A stretch of DNA of 64,000 bases from Ilex aquifolium. Lineage: Eukaryota; Streptophyta; Magnoliopsida; Aquifoliales; Aquifoliaceae. Position 1 is the stretch's first letter, and each line of letters begins with the position of its first letter. This document shows, piece by piece, positions 32,010 to 44,304 of this stretch. The notes beneath the pieces are model-generated. The model saw only the letters and a list, made by a program, of their open reading frames with translations. It was not told the DNA's origin and ran no database searches. The DNA is taken from positions 39,198,593-39,262,592 of the forward strand of contig OX637392.1 in the NCBI GenBank assembly GCA_951799425.1. Reading direction: 5' to 3'. The position numbers were made by a program, and so were the translations under genes.

Positions 32010-34227
32010 ATTGACGGCCCAAAAATCGGGGGTCTTTTGTCAAACCGTTGATCACCCATCAACCCGCGGAATACCCATGGATACCGTGTTACTCGATATC
32101 ACGCCGTTATGCCCCATTTACTGGGATCCATAATTTAACAAAATTAGGGCAGAGTCTCCTTTGTACGGGGAGCTCTACCCAAAAACACAACATGTGCAAT
32201 CATATAACATTGACCACACCGGGTCCATTTATCCATACTCATATAACAACATGCAATGTTACATTAAAATAGTCCATATGACTTCGATTACAATTCTTTT
32301 ACATACATTACATGTCAAAAACTAAATTACAAGTCTAGTTTTACAAAAACATCATTTAAAGTCACATTTCGGCTTTTCTTCAACATTTAGGCCCCGATTG
32401 AGAGCCTTCCACCGGCGTGAACCCCCGCACCCAAAATATTTTCCCATATAAGGTGAGCCACGCTCAATAGGGTATCTCCTAAAGAGGCTACTCCCCAACT
32501 TAGATACATATGAAATGTCACATGCAACAATCAACCATTCAAAACATTCTCATCAAGAATATACATTCAATAACAAAAATCTCATACTATGCCATGAAAT
32601 GAGATGAAACCCACTCATGTACATCTACCTGAGCCTTCAACGGCTTCCTTAACATATGCAATTGTCATGTATGAAAACCGGGCTTTCTAAGCCCCCATCA
32701 TTGATGTTACACATCAAATGACAATTTATAAACAAAATCATGTCTTTGTTGGGTAGCGGACTTTTGGTATCGCACCGCCGGCTCCGCACACCGATAGACT
32801 TTTTTGGACTTGCACAGTCGAAAGTGTATAAACCAGTAGCCGAGTCTTGCACCCGAGGGAGAGTCTAGCCCTTCTTTCTATACCTGATACAAGTTTTTCA
32901 TGCAATCCGTGTGACTCAATCGGAACTTCGTTCCAACTTTTTTCGAGCTCACCCATCATCCACCAAGTAGGGTGTTTGATTGAACCATGCACACATACAC
33001 ACACACACCCACACTCATGCCCAATGTTCATGAATGTGATGTCAACATTATACCCAATATGCAATGAATGTCAAATGAGCAATTTCCACCATTCTATTGC
33101 CAATTATATCAAAAACATATAATTTCCGCAATTATCATAATGCTAACATATCATAAGGCATATATTAACATCACACCCATAACAAGTCTCTAGCATGTTA
33201 TCACATTATCTATGCAAACATACTTGATTTCACATTTGCATTTATTTCAAACACCTTCAAGGCATCTATTCATGTCATCACATAATTTGCCCAATTAATC
33301 ACATTAAGTAATTTTCACATACCTAATTCATGATAGAAATTATTCTACCCATTCTCAATACTCATTTCCTTAATTTTTACAACAATAGGCAAGTGATTCA
33401 ACTTCTATCAACCTACCCATTTTCAATACCCATTTCACCAAATTCTCAACAATAGGCAAGTGTTAAAATTCTCTAACAACCTACTCATTCCATATAATCA
33501 TTCTAGGTTGAAAATAAACCTAATTATAGAGAAAACTCTACCTATTGAAGCGTAAAATCAACGTAGGAAGCTCCAAGAATTCAACCCAAGCTCTAATCCA
33601 AGCTTTCCCAAAATTTCATTTTTCAAACCTTTGGTGAAAGCCATCGTTTTTGGTATGGTTGCGTAGCCCTCTTCGAGAAGAACAATTTTAATACTTGGCT
33701 CGAGTCGATTCGACGTCCATAGAGCCGTAGATCGTAGAGAGAAGGTGGGGACCTTTCTCTTTTTCTTTCTCTTCCTCCCCAACATGAGAACCAGCAGACC
33801 AAATGGGGAGAAATTTGATATTTCTCCCCTTTTTATACTCCCTAAATACTTGGTTCTCATCGCGCTACATGGCCTCTTTTTCCCGGGTCCGTTTTCGCCC
33901 CGAAACAATTAAATTTCGCCCCGATTCAAGTTCAAAATATTTTTATTTCAAATTTTTTTAAATTATTTTTCAAATTTTGAAATTTTATTAAAAATTTTGT
34001 TTTTGGGTCACCCGAGACCTGACTGCCTCGTAAAACGCGAAAAATCCGACTATTTCAGAATTCGACGAAATTTGACAAGGTAACTAGATTTCGCGAGACG
34101 AATTTAACGGTGAGGTCTGTTTCGTCATCCGAATTCTAGAAAAATTCAGATTTTCAACCCGAATCGAAGTGACAATTTACCGTTTTGCCATTTTTTCATA
34201 AAAGTTCAAATTTACCCAATTTTTACA
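32010..34227 (-). mobile_element. Ty3/gypsy LTR (copy C), isolated
   Basis: It is the same family and orientation as copy B, ending ...AATTTTTACA at 34227, with the TGGACTT block (about 32750-32880) and the conserved last 200 bp. A TATA-like minus GTATAAAAAG is near 33829-33838. No polypurine tract, primer site or pol lies next to it, so it is a solo or orphan LTR. I found no convincing 5-bp duplication. Compared with B and the copy at 45398-47841 it lacks the palindrome array and its flanks. Confidence 0.7.
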
Positions 34228-35116
34228 GAACATTTATAGTTATAATACTATTGTACTATGTCACTGTCACACCAACATGTCAACAAATTAGGTTAAGTTT
34301 TTAAATATAAATAGCATTATTTACGGATAATACATCATCTATGTTTGGGTCCCAAAAATTTCTATATATAAGTGTATATGTATATATAATATATGTGTTC
34401 TTGAACGTAGTGCATATTATATGACTCTTTTGCTTTTTTTTTATATATTATATGATACTAATGCCAACCAAAACATATAGACCACGAAACGAAACGGATC
34501 AGTCCTCGTTTCCAAACGTTTTCCAAAATTGCAGCTATTTGCCACCTCTGTACTTTTTTGTGAATTTTTTTAAAGAAAAAAATTACTTTTTTGTAGGGAC
34601 ATGTGAAGATGCACATTTTGTAGGATTCATCTCGAATGTTTATTACCCGATGTGGAACAATTGTGATCACATGTCGATTCGGTTACCTTTTAGGCATTTA
34701 CTATCTATATGATTGGCAAACAAATTTACAGTGGTTATGACACACAATAAAAAAAATAAAAATAAAACTGAGACCAAACATAAACCGAGTTAAAGAGTGC
34801 AAATCACACACTATAAACAACTGTTTTTTTTTTTTTTTTTTTTGGGGGGGGGGGGGGGGGTAATAGGATAGAACATCCCAATAAGTTTGTCAACATTTGT
34901 TACAATAAACATCAATAACGAGTCCTTTCATGTTAGTTTAACTCGTGTTTTATGTGTTATTATATCAAAACTTATTTAGTTTGTACTTCACTCTTTAGTT
35001 TTATGTAATGGAGTTTGAATCATATGTTATTCGTTTGGGATATAAATCATGTATAGTGGATATATGGTATCATAAAGTCGGGTTTGTATTGATCTAGCTT
35101 AATGGATTAATACGGT

Positions 35117-35122
35117 TTGACT
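35117..35122 (+). promoter_or_regulatory. W-box-like TTGACT
   Basis: TTGACT, the core WRKY recognition sequence, about 590 bp upstream of the predicted WRKY start. A hexamer occurs often by chance. Confidence 0.25.
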
Positions 35123-35314
35123 CAATCACGTTAAAATTAAACTCATATCTAATAATGTTGTGTGAATATGTTTTATAATTGAGATTATACCAACAATTGC
35201 CAACTTAACTTTAATTACAATCTTGTATTTGTTACACAAAGCCATACAAAAAACAGATAGAGAACAATAATATGCTAAACTATTCGTTTAAATAACAACA
35301 ACAGTTGCGGCAAT

Positions 35315-35320
35315 TTGACC
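35315..35320 (+). promoter_or_regulatory. W-box-like TTGACC
   Basis: TTGACC about 390 bp upstream of the predicted WRKY start. It would permit self- or cross-regulation by WRKY proteins, as known for this family; the motif match alone does not show it. Confidence 0.3.
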
Positions 35321-35445
35321 CATTTGAAGATATAAGAATCACCCAGCTCCAAACCCTATTAGATTAAGTAAATCATTACTTGTTAACAACTCTTTTTCCT
35401 TTCCTTGTTGCGTATGGAGAAGTGCGGTTTTGTATGAAAAGTCAG

Positions 35446-35468
35446 CGACTCTCTCTCTCTCTCTTTCC
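35446..35468 (+). repeat. CT microsatellite in presumed WRKY 5' leader
   Basis: A run of CT repeats with a pyrimidine-rich flank. Such tracts are frequent near plant transcription starts and in 5' leaders. Confidence 0.5.
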
Positions 35469-35670
35469 CTTAAAACTCCTCTTTTTGTTTGTTCTGGTGA
35501 AGAACAACTCCATTTTCAACCTACAAAAACTTGTTTGCTTCTTCAACAGCAAAAACCCATCTTCAAATCCACATAAGTCTTTCAAAGCCTAATCATTCAC
35601 CGAAAAACACATACAAGTGCATATTCTTTACGTCTGTTTGGTGCAAAACATACCAAACTAGAGAGGTCAA

Positions 35671-35700
35671 ATGAGACTTTATTGTATTGCTTCGCCCTAA
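35671..35700 (+). other. Small upstream ORF in the WRKY leader
   Basis: ATG at 35671 opens a nine-codon frame (M-R-L-Y-C-I-A-S-P) ending at TAA 35698-35700, two bases before the ATG at 35703. If the transcript includes it, it could affect start choice, for instance favouring the ATG at 35727. Confidence 0.35.
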
Positions 35701-35702
35701 GT

Positions 35703-38290
35703 ATGTGCAGTTTCTTCCAGCAGAGAATGGAGAATTATCAAGGTGATTTAGCTGACATGCTTAGAGCCAGCGGTGGAGCAATTACTGGTTACATAGACAA
35801 CAACTCCGGCAAAGTACAGGCAGTCAACGATTGGCAGTTTCTGTCCGATCCCATGAGCTATCCTTCAGGGATCGAAGAACCATCGGATTATTTTGGCAAT
35901 CCGTTCTCTATCATTAAAGATCCACTTCTTCATGAATTAGATTTGCCAAATCCAGGCCTTTTCAATAGCTCCATAAGTTCAACACGCATGATGAAGACTG
36001 GCGCAAGTGTTGAAGGCACAGGTGGCTGTGGTGGTGGCCGTGGCGATGGTGTTAGTTTTGCTCAGAAGATTCATGACGAGGAGAGGAAAAGGCCTTGCAA
36101 TATCTTCTCAAGAATGCTTCAGATCTCTCCAACTGCTAAGTTGCCGGTGTCGCCATGTGATTCTCCGGTGGCAGCTTCGCCGCGGGTACTTAAGCCTACT
36201 AGCTTAGTGTCTAATGGTACGATTAGTCCAAGCAGCTCCAAAGGTTACCTAGTCGAAACCTCTGGGGTTCAGGTCTCATCTCCGAGAAATACGGTTATTA
36301 AACGAAGGTAAGAATTTCTTGAATGAATTGTTTTTCAATAAATTTTTCATGATATATATATTGGTTTCAGATCAAATTCTTATATCATATATGGTGTTTT
36401 GATCAGTACAACAAATGATGAGTTCTTGAAAAAATAATCATTTGATTAAATTAAAATCAGGTTTATATTGGCCGTGAGGATTTGAAATTAGGGTTTGATG
36501 AAAGAAATTAAAAGGTTATAAAAAGCTGTGTGATTTCAGTTGAGAGTGCTTTCTGTCAACGTTACCCCCAAACACATGCACAATATCTTAATGGGTTTTG
36601 ATATACTTGAAAAAGTAGCCAAACTGCTGTCACACTTATATTCACAAACTTGGCTTTCGTGTAGTTATCCATAACTACTTTTCCTCCAAAAATCCACCTG
36701 AAGATTTGGTGATTTCTTAGCGTGGCCCTGGGAATTCACCATCACTTTCAGTTTTTTCGAAAAAAAAAAAAAAAAACGAAGGCCGAGATGCAATATTTCA
36801 TCCAATATAATTTAAACAATTTTTTACATCACAGAAATAAAATTTTCAAGTTCATTAAACTTTCTAATTCTTTCATGTCCCAACTCTTGGTAAAAATAAT
36901 TTGAAAATACATCGTCTTCTCATTTGCGGAAATAACTGCTCTCTCCTTATACAAGATAATATTGCGTACATCAAACCCTCCCAGAATCCACAGTGACGAG
37001 AGCATCGTGCACATTTTCTTCTTATTCTTGTAGTAGTGACCTTTTGTTTTCTGAAAATTTATAATATTTATGACTATGTGCTCAGGAAGAGCCAGGCAAA
37101 GAAGGTAGTTTGTATACCAGCACCATCACCTGTAAACAGCAGGCCTAGTAGTGGAGAAATAGTTCCATCTGATCTCTGGGCATGGAGAAAGTATGGTCAG
37201 AAGCCTATAAAAGGCTCTCCTTATCCAAGGTAAGTTAGTTCCATTTCCATATGAGACCTAATCATCAGACAATTGTTTCAAGTCATCTGAACTCGTGCAT
37301 GCTGTGTTTTGTGGATGCATATGACATTTCCTTATTATATTACCATTTGAATCAAGTTAGGATTCAGTAAGTTTAAGTTGAACAAAATTCAGAAGGTTTG
37401 GAACTATCCTAACAGTGATACTAATCCTAAAAAATGTTCGGGCCGATCTTAACATTGTAGGATCGATTCCAAATAAACTTATTTTGTAGGAATTTTGGCA
37501 AATTAAATTGTGAAGATCAATATTTTCTAGTTATTTGGGTATCATACCAAACAGCGATCGAGTTCAGCTACCTTAATGGAACACTACCAAAAGTATCATG
37601 TTTGATCAGGTGGGAAAATGATTCTGAACGCAGAACTTATGTTTGGAAACTAAACAAAACTAATTAATTTATTTTCTTTTAAAAAATGCATTCAGGGGTT
37701 ATTACAGATGCAGTAGTTCGAAGGGTTGTTCAGCAAGGAAACAAGTCGAACGGAGCAGAAATGACCCCAACATGTTGGTCATCACCTACACTTCTGAGCA
37801 CAACCATCCATGGCCTACCCAGAGAAATGCTCTTGCAGGCTCTACTAGATCCCAACCATCGAAGACCAATTCAACTTCAAAAAATTCACCAGCTTCTCAG
37901 GCTCAAAAAACAACAAGCGCGAAACAAGAACAGAAAGAGACCAATACTGAATCTGACAACCTATCCATTGTCACTGGGAATTCAAAAACACGTCGACATG
38001 TGAAAGAGGAAATGGAAGAAGACCTTGATTATCAAATAGACATGGATGATAGTGAATTTAATGAAGGGTTCCCTCCGATCTACAGACCAGCATTGCCAGA
38101 ATCCAATCATTCTGAAGATTTCTTTGCGGATTTAGGAGACATTGAGGCTGACCCTCTAAATCTCTTCTTCACTCGAGGATTCTCAGGAGATGAGAGAGAA
38201 AACAGCAAGGGTTCGGATCCTTTTGGTTTGGGTTATTGGATAGGAAATAACAACAGCAGAGCGTTCGGAGAAGCTCAGAGAGGTTTATAA
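35703..38290 (+). CDS. WRKY14-like: WRKY transcription factor, group IIe (WRKY14/WRKY35-like)
   Basis: Three coding exons: 35703-36307, 37086-37229 and 37696-38290 (TAA 38288-38290), giving 1344 nt and 447 residues. Introns are GT...AG and both phase 2. The start at 35703 gives M-C-S ahead of M-E-N-Y-Q-G-D-L, as in Arabidopsis WRKY14; the in-frame ATG at 35727 (A at -3, G at +4) is the alternative, 439 residues. Exon 2 ends in the domain [16 protein letters not shown]; the second intron falls at the usual R-type site. Exon 3 has the C-X5-C-X23-H-X-H zinc finger and [15 protein letters not shown] typical of group IIe. The C-terminal tail is acidic ([10 protein letters not shown]). It is a nuclear factor binding W-boxes. 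No damage seen; this is the only intact host gene here. Confidence 0.95.
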
Positions 38291-39812
38291 CAAGACCCTG
38301 GAACTACAGAGCCCAAGAAAAAAACACTTATCACTTGTGGGTTTTCTTAGTTTTTTAAATCAAAATATAGGGATTTTCTAATTTTATTTACCATGTGAGC
38401 TAGTTTCTAATTTATTTTTGTACTTATGTGACATCATCAGAGCGTGGTTTAAATTCATGTTTGTTAATATAAAATTACATTTTTAAAACATGGTTTTCAA
38501 AATTTCTATCGGAAATGTGTTTTGTAAATATTTATATTGTTTAGACAATGCATTTAAATCACATTTCGAATGGAAATTCACATTTCTCAATGTAACACAT
38601 AGTTTCAAGGTTTTTATGTTGAAAGGTTGTTTTGAAAACATTTTCAAAGTTTTCGGGTGAAAAGTTATTTTCCAGACACACTTTTATCGAGTTCAAACTT
38701 TGTTTTTATAATGATAAATTAACAATTACATGGGAATAAAATTCATTCTGAGTTTCCCGGGGTGCAGTTCCAGTCAAGGTGTCACTCTACTTTGAGTTCT
38801 CATGCTGGCAATTACTTGAATGTGTTATGCAATTTTCATTGTTTTGAAACTTATTTATTCAACTATCACAGTTTTAAATTTATTTATCAAACTAATATTA
38901 CTTTTTTAAAAAGTGAGATAAATAAATCTAATGAATAAATTTAAATTATGATATGTGAGTAAATAAATTTCAAAACAATGGTAGTTAAATAATTTACTCG
39001 GAGTTATTTCCTAGTTTCTTAACTATTTCTTGTTATGTACGAGAATGACGTATTTGGTTAAGTGGAAAAAGTAGATGAATGAAAAATGGTGAATGAAAAA
39101 TAGAATAAAAAATGATTTTTTCTTGTTTGGTATGGAAAAAAAATTGAGGTGAGAGGAAAAATGGATGAAAAACTTATTTGACTGAAAAGTTCGTTGAAAT
39201 TATTATTTTAGCCTTAAAAGTGGCATATTTTAAAAACACAAATTAGTGGAAAAATTAAGTGGGCTCCACATCAAAATCATTTGTCTCTTATGGTAAATTC
39301 TCTCATATATAGAAAAGCAATTATGTAATTTTTTAGTCATTTTATCTATTCATTTATATTCTCATACTACATAAAATAATAAAAATAATATTTCTCTTAA
39401 TCTTTCATCTTCCATAATAAGCAACAAAAAGAGAGTATATTCCTTTCTTAAAAGAGGAAGATCCCATCCCTCTTAATTTTTCTTGCTTCCTGTTGTTTAT
39501 ACCTGCTACTAAACTAACCAAGAGAGTCAGAAGATTAGGAAGAAAACTAGAAGAGAGTGCATGATGATTTGGAGCAGACCCAATGAGTCCCCTATTCGTT
39601 TCGGGAATATTGGTAGATGGGACAGAAAGCTGAGGAACAGAAGGTTTGAACAGTGAAGCAAGTACATCTACGAGACATGACTGGAAAGCTCAGTATGGAA
39701 ATTGATGTTAGGTGGGACTCTATTTCTCTCTCTCTTTCGGTGGGAAATAAATATTATGCAAGCCTGGTCCTCTTGACATGTCTGTATAATAAAACAAGAA
39801 TCATTTAACTTA
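38291..39812. other. Intergenic, downstream of the WRKY gene
   Basis: The first 100-150 bp should hold the WRKY 3' leader. The rest is AT-rich sequence without a recognisable gene. A GA/AAAATG-rich patch at 39070-39180 and a CT run at 39721-39738 are simple-sequence features. Confidence 0.5.
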
Positions 39813-40972
39813 GGTGCTGTTTGGTAACGTTTTTATTTCTTGTTTTTCGTTTTTGTTTTGACATTTGGAGAAAACAAGAGAAAAAAAGTCGTTTGGTAAT
39901 TGTTTTCGTTTTTTTTTTATTGTAATCGTTTTGAAAATCGGCTCCGTTTTTAAAAACGCTAAAAAGTCGTTTTTGAAAAAATGAAAAACGTTTAACGCGC
40001 GTTTGCTTTTAATGAGGTCAAGGCTTCGAGCCTTATTAGCACCAAAAAGACATATTTATTGGGCATCCATATAAATAGTACCCAAACCCTAACCCCTCTG
40101 TCTTCGTCGCCTCAGCTTCATCATGCCTCCCTCTCTCTCTCTCGCCTGTCATCTTCGTCGCCAAGCACACGCAGCCGAACCACACGAAGACAACCCAAAG
40201 CACAAGGATCAGACGCCATCTCCCCCCCCTCTCCCTCTGTCACTCTCACTCTCTCTCTCAACCTTCTCTATTTGGGTGGTGGTGGTGTGGTGGGTTGGTT
40301 GGTGGTGGTGGATTTGGGTGGTGGTGGGTTTTCGGTGCTGTGGTTAGGGATTTGATTGGGTGGTGGGTTGGTTGGTGGTGGTGGATTTGGGTGCTGTGGT
40401 TAGGGATTTGATTGGGGAAGGCCTCTTGATTCGGTGGTGGTGGGTGGATTTGATTGATTTGATTGGGTTATGAATTTAATTGGGTTTTGATCGTTCTTCC
40501 TGATTCGGTGGTGGTGGTGGGTGGATTTCGGTGGTTGTGGGTTGGGTTTCGGTGGTTGTGGGGTTGGGTTGGGGGGTGGTCAGTGGAGGTGGGTTTTGGC
40601 AGTGGTTTTGGGTGCTCAGTGGTGGGGTTTTGGTGGCGTTTCGGTGGTTGTGGGGGATGGTCAGTGGGGTAGGTTTTGGCAGTGGTTTTGGGTGCTCAAT
40701 GGTGGGGTTTCGATGGTTGTGGGGTTGGGTTGGGGGGTGGTCAGTGGGGGTGGGTTTTGGCAGTGGTTTTGGGTTCTCAGTGGTGGGGTTTGGGTGATAA
40801 ATTTTTGGCATAATACCAAACAAGTTTTTTATTTTTGTTTTCACAAGTTTGTAAATATAAATGACTATCAAACATGTTTTAAATTTTTAATTTTTATCAC
40901 AAAAAAACCAAAATTGATTCTGTTTTTCATTTTTAAAAAAAACTAAAATCATAAACGTTACCAAACGAGCCC
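39813..40972. mobile_element. Non-autonomous TIR DNA transposon (PIF/Harbinger- or hAT-like)
   Basis: A 1160-bp element bounded by inverted repeats: left GGTGCTGTTTGGTAACGTTT, right (minus strand) GGGCTCGTTTGGTAACGTTT. It is flanked by TTA on both sides (39810-39812, 40973-40975), which fits a 3-bp PIF/Harbinger duplication. The 8-bp flanks TTAACTTA and TTAGATTA match at six of eight positions, so a hAT origin is not excluded. There is no transposase. The interior has a C/T-rich block (40090-40265) and a G/T-rich minisatellite. Confidence 0.75.
40265..40800. repeat. G/T-rich minisatellite in the TIR element
   Basis: GGTGGT-rich sequence resolving after about 40530 into three units of about 80 bp, marked by GGTCAGTGG at 40578, 40659 and 40739 and by GGTTTTGGCAGTGGTTTTGGG. 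Long open frames on both strands are an effect of the skewed composition. Confidence 0.8.
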
Positions 40973-40975
40973 TTA

Positions 40976-43660
40976 GATTATAAAAATGATTCGGATCTAT
41001 TTAATTTAATGGATCAAAATTATTACTAATTTTTTTTCTCAAATTAGCTCATAATTTTTTACACTAATTAAAGTTAAATTTCTTTCTAAGTTAAAAATTT
41101 TACATATTCCATACATTTTAACGCTAATCAAGGCTAAATAAAATATTCTCTCTTATCTCTTTCTTCTCTCTCTTAATTTTTTTTTAAATGGTGAGATAAG
41201 ATTAATTTTGAATTATTTAATTATAAAAAAAGGAAAAAAAATATTATTATTTTATATATTTATGCTACATGATTGATATTCATTTTATTTGTATTATCAG
41301 TGTCTTTTCGCATGAGTTATTACTAATTGGCATACAAGAAAAAAAAAACTATATGCTTCAATTGCTTTGGTGAAAACAAACGAGCTGCAAAATATTGCAA
41401 GAGGTGGGGGGGGGGGGGGGGGGAATATTAAGGGATATGTAGAAGAAAGAGAAGATACAAACTTTGGGTTCCTCGGCTTTCTATTTCTTTGACACAACCG
41501 AGTTTTTGTGCGTTCTGGCTGGATAATTTACTTCCGTGTGATTCACCTATACAAAATAATTCCGAGAAGTTTTTGAAAATAAGACCTAGTCTAATCGACT
41601 TTTTCTCTGTAATTACACTATGATCTAATTTGTTAACATAAAATGCAAATCTAATGCACTATATTTTATAGATTGACAGTGGGCTCCCTGCAATGATGAA
41701 CTCATTACTAGTCCAGCAACTTACAATGAATTAGCTCACTAATTTGGTTAGCAAATAAGCTTCATGTAGCATTATTCTTCTCTATAATACAAGCGGGAGA
41801 AGTCAATACACTATAAATTAGGTTGGCTATGTTGTGGAAGCCTAACTATCTATGAACAAGAAAATGACAATATGATATGAACTCAATCAATTTAATAAAT
41901 TGAGTTCAAATAGTATTATGAAATGACCATAAGTTTAAGCTCAATTTGGTTCATTCATGCTATAGCCACCTCATTAGGAAAAACAAACTTCTAGCTCACC
42001 TAGATTTAGGCAAAAAGAACCATCATTTAGCCTTTCCAAACACGCAGTGGCCAAGTCTCAAGCAGTACTAGGCTATGTGACCAGCGAGAGCCATGCATAT
42101 CTTTGGAAAAACTAAATTATAGCCACTTGGTCTGGAGGTCACGTTGAGGATATTTTTTTTGGGTCAGGTGTTGAATTGTCATTCTCTAATAGAGGATTGA
42201 GTCAATGCTCGTATGCACTTCACAAGCCTATCGTCATCTAGATGCATAGAAAAAAGTAATTGTTATGCGTACCCTATTTTTTGAAGTTTTGATTTCAAAA
42301 CTCAAAATGGAGCGTTACATACCCAACTTTTTTTGAAATTTTAATTCCAAAACTCGAACATGCAGCGTTACTTGACAGATGAACACCTGCTCATATTCGT
42401 TGAGCAATATACCAACCTTCCTAATCCATTAACACTCTGTCCATCTCTCTCTCTCTCTGTGTGGACATACTAGATATTTTATTCTCATACTATATATGGT
42501 ATATGAAATGGAAGATTGTAAATGTAAGAGATCATGTCCAGCCAAAAAAGTTCCCCACATGAAGTTGGGAATCGAAGAATGCAGCCAAGAGGCTGCTGGC
42601 CTGGTTACTTAATGTGTTTTTAAGCTAATATATTTTTGCAACTTGGTCATTGTCGTCCTCTTGTACCATTATTCTATGTGTATCTTTATTTAAGAACAGT
42701 CTTAAATGAAACAAGGGCTTCTTAAATGGGGATTTTTCGAATGATTCATCTCCTTCAGACAGCACATAACGCACGTTCTATCCTGCACGACAAGCTCATC
42801 TATCTCTCAGAACAAAACAAATTAACACTGGGATTCTCTGTGTAAAATTATTAGAGAACTTGTCTTTTCCTTCCTCAAGAATCAGGACCATCCTCCCATG
42901 TGGTGACGAGCCATAATTTAATCAATTTTAAATAATCTGGCCAATCATACTTTGTCCCTTGAAATAATTTCAAAATTTTACCACATACCCTCAAAAATTT
43001 AGAGTCTCATTCTGTATCCCGAACTTCTTTGACAAAGTGACATTATGCTATTTTCACAGAAAAACCAAACGTCATATTGTGGTTAATGTTATTTTTGTAA
43101 AGCAATCAATGGTTGGGGTTTACATAGTTATAAAATTTGGGAAAATAAATGGTTCATGTGTGATTTTACTATTATTGAGGGAATAAAATGAAAATTTTAA
43201 AATCTTTCTGAGACGTAATACCTTTATCCCCAAATAATTATTTACGCCACGTTAGGTTGCATATAATGCCAAACCTACCTAGATGCTTACGTCTGCTCAC
43301 GGAATTAATTAATTAATTAAATTGAGAGATTAAAGTCCAGATTACTTCCCACATGAAGTTGCCAATTAATTAATCAAATAATTATTAAAGTCTTGTATAT
43401 GACAAAAGGGTTTGTCTGACTGCACGCGAGACAATTGCCTCAGCAGGAGACACCTCCCAATGTCAGCCGTCTATTGGCGATGTCATCCGTGACGTCTATC
43501 TTGACCCTAATGCCGTGTACATGGACGGCTGGGATCGACCGGCCAGCTCTTACCAAAAGCTTATGTTATCACGTTACATATTTATTTGGCCCTCTTTTAA
43601 CAAGTCAAAGTTGGGGTCCATATCAATATAATTCTCCAACTGTGTGAAGCTTGCCAGTTT
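40976..43660. other. Intergenic, no gene recognised
   Basis: AT-rich unique-looking sequence. It includes a G18 homopolymer (41406-41423), a CT run (42443-42462) and ATTA repeats (43302-43320). I see no coding, RNA or mobile-element feature I can support. Confidence 0.5.
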
Positions 43661-43665
43661 CTAGG

Positions 43666-44242
43666 TGATGGAAAATCAACCCTAATTATGAGCTCAGCTC
43701 AGGAGATCAGATCTGGAGGTCAGTTCGGAGCTCCAGAGCTCAAGGGACCAAGGCTCGAGCTCCTCCCAAGCGAAATAATAACCGAAGTGATAAGAAAGTA
43801 GCTAGATGACAGCTAGCACCCCCGAAACAATAACCAAGCGGTACCCCAGGCATAAAATACTCAATTGACCAAGATCCTCTCCTAGAATTAAGGGAGATCC
43901 CATGGATAAAGGGCAAAGATCTAGGTATAGATCTCCTAGAGTTAGAAAAGACATTATAAAAACTGTACATTACCCCAACCACGGGGCAGAACCCGAGTAA
44001 CGTCAAAAAGACTATATAAGTTTCTTTCATCATCAATAAAGAGGAAGGAGCTAGAGCCTCCATTGGAGAGTGGACTAGCCGAGCTCATCAGCCGGTGAAC
44101 CACTATATTTCCACTGTGTTGCACGCACTACACCTCGGATAACTTGAGCATTTATCCACCAATTCACGAGTCTTGTAGCTCAGATCCATCCCATGCGATT
44201 GCACCCAAACTCACTACTCATTCACGTGAAATAACACCATCA
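43666..44242 (+). repeat. T2 left LTR
   Basis: 577 bp, TGATGG...CCATCA, with TATA-like CTATATAA near 44011-44018. A few bases are missing after TGATGG relative to the right LTR, which reads TGATGGTACCC. Confidence 0.9.
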
Positions 44243-44266
44243 GTTTGGCGCCGTCTGTGAGAACAA
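44243..44266 (+). other. T2 primer binding site region
   Basis: GTTTGGCGCCGTCTGTGAGA directly after the LTR, equivalent to the T1 site. Confidence 0.7.
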
Positions 44267-44304
44267 CTGTTCTTGTTACAAGTATACTGATTCTTCAGTA
44301 ATTG

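Larger units (their letters stand above)
34228..35380. other. Intergenic, upstream of the WRKY gene
   Basis: AT-rich unique-looking sequence between LTR C and the gene. It includes a T20-G17 homopolymer junction at 34824-34860. No gene recognised. Confidence 0.5.

Noticed and set aside
35380..35592. A 70-residue plus-strand frame upstream of the WRKY gene
   Set aside because: It lies across the CT-rich presumed leader, has no recognisable domain, and its composition follows the pyrimidine-rich sequence.
40059..40946. Several 70-140 residue Gly/Val/Trp-rich frames
   Set aside because: They are a composition effect of the G/T-rich minisatellite, with no domain and overlapping frames on both strands.
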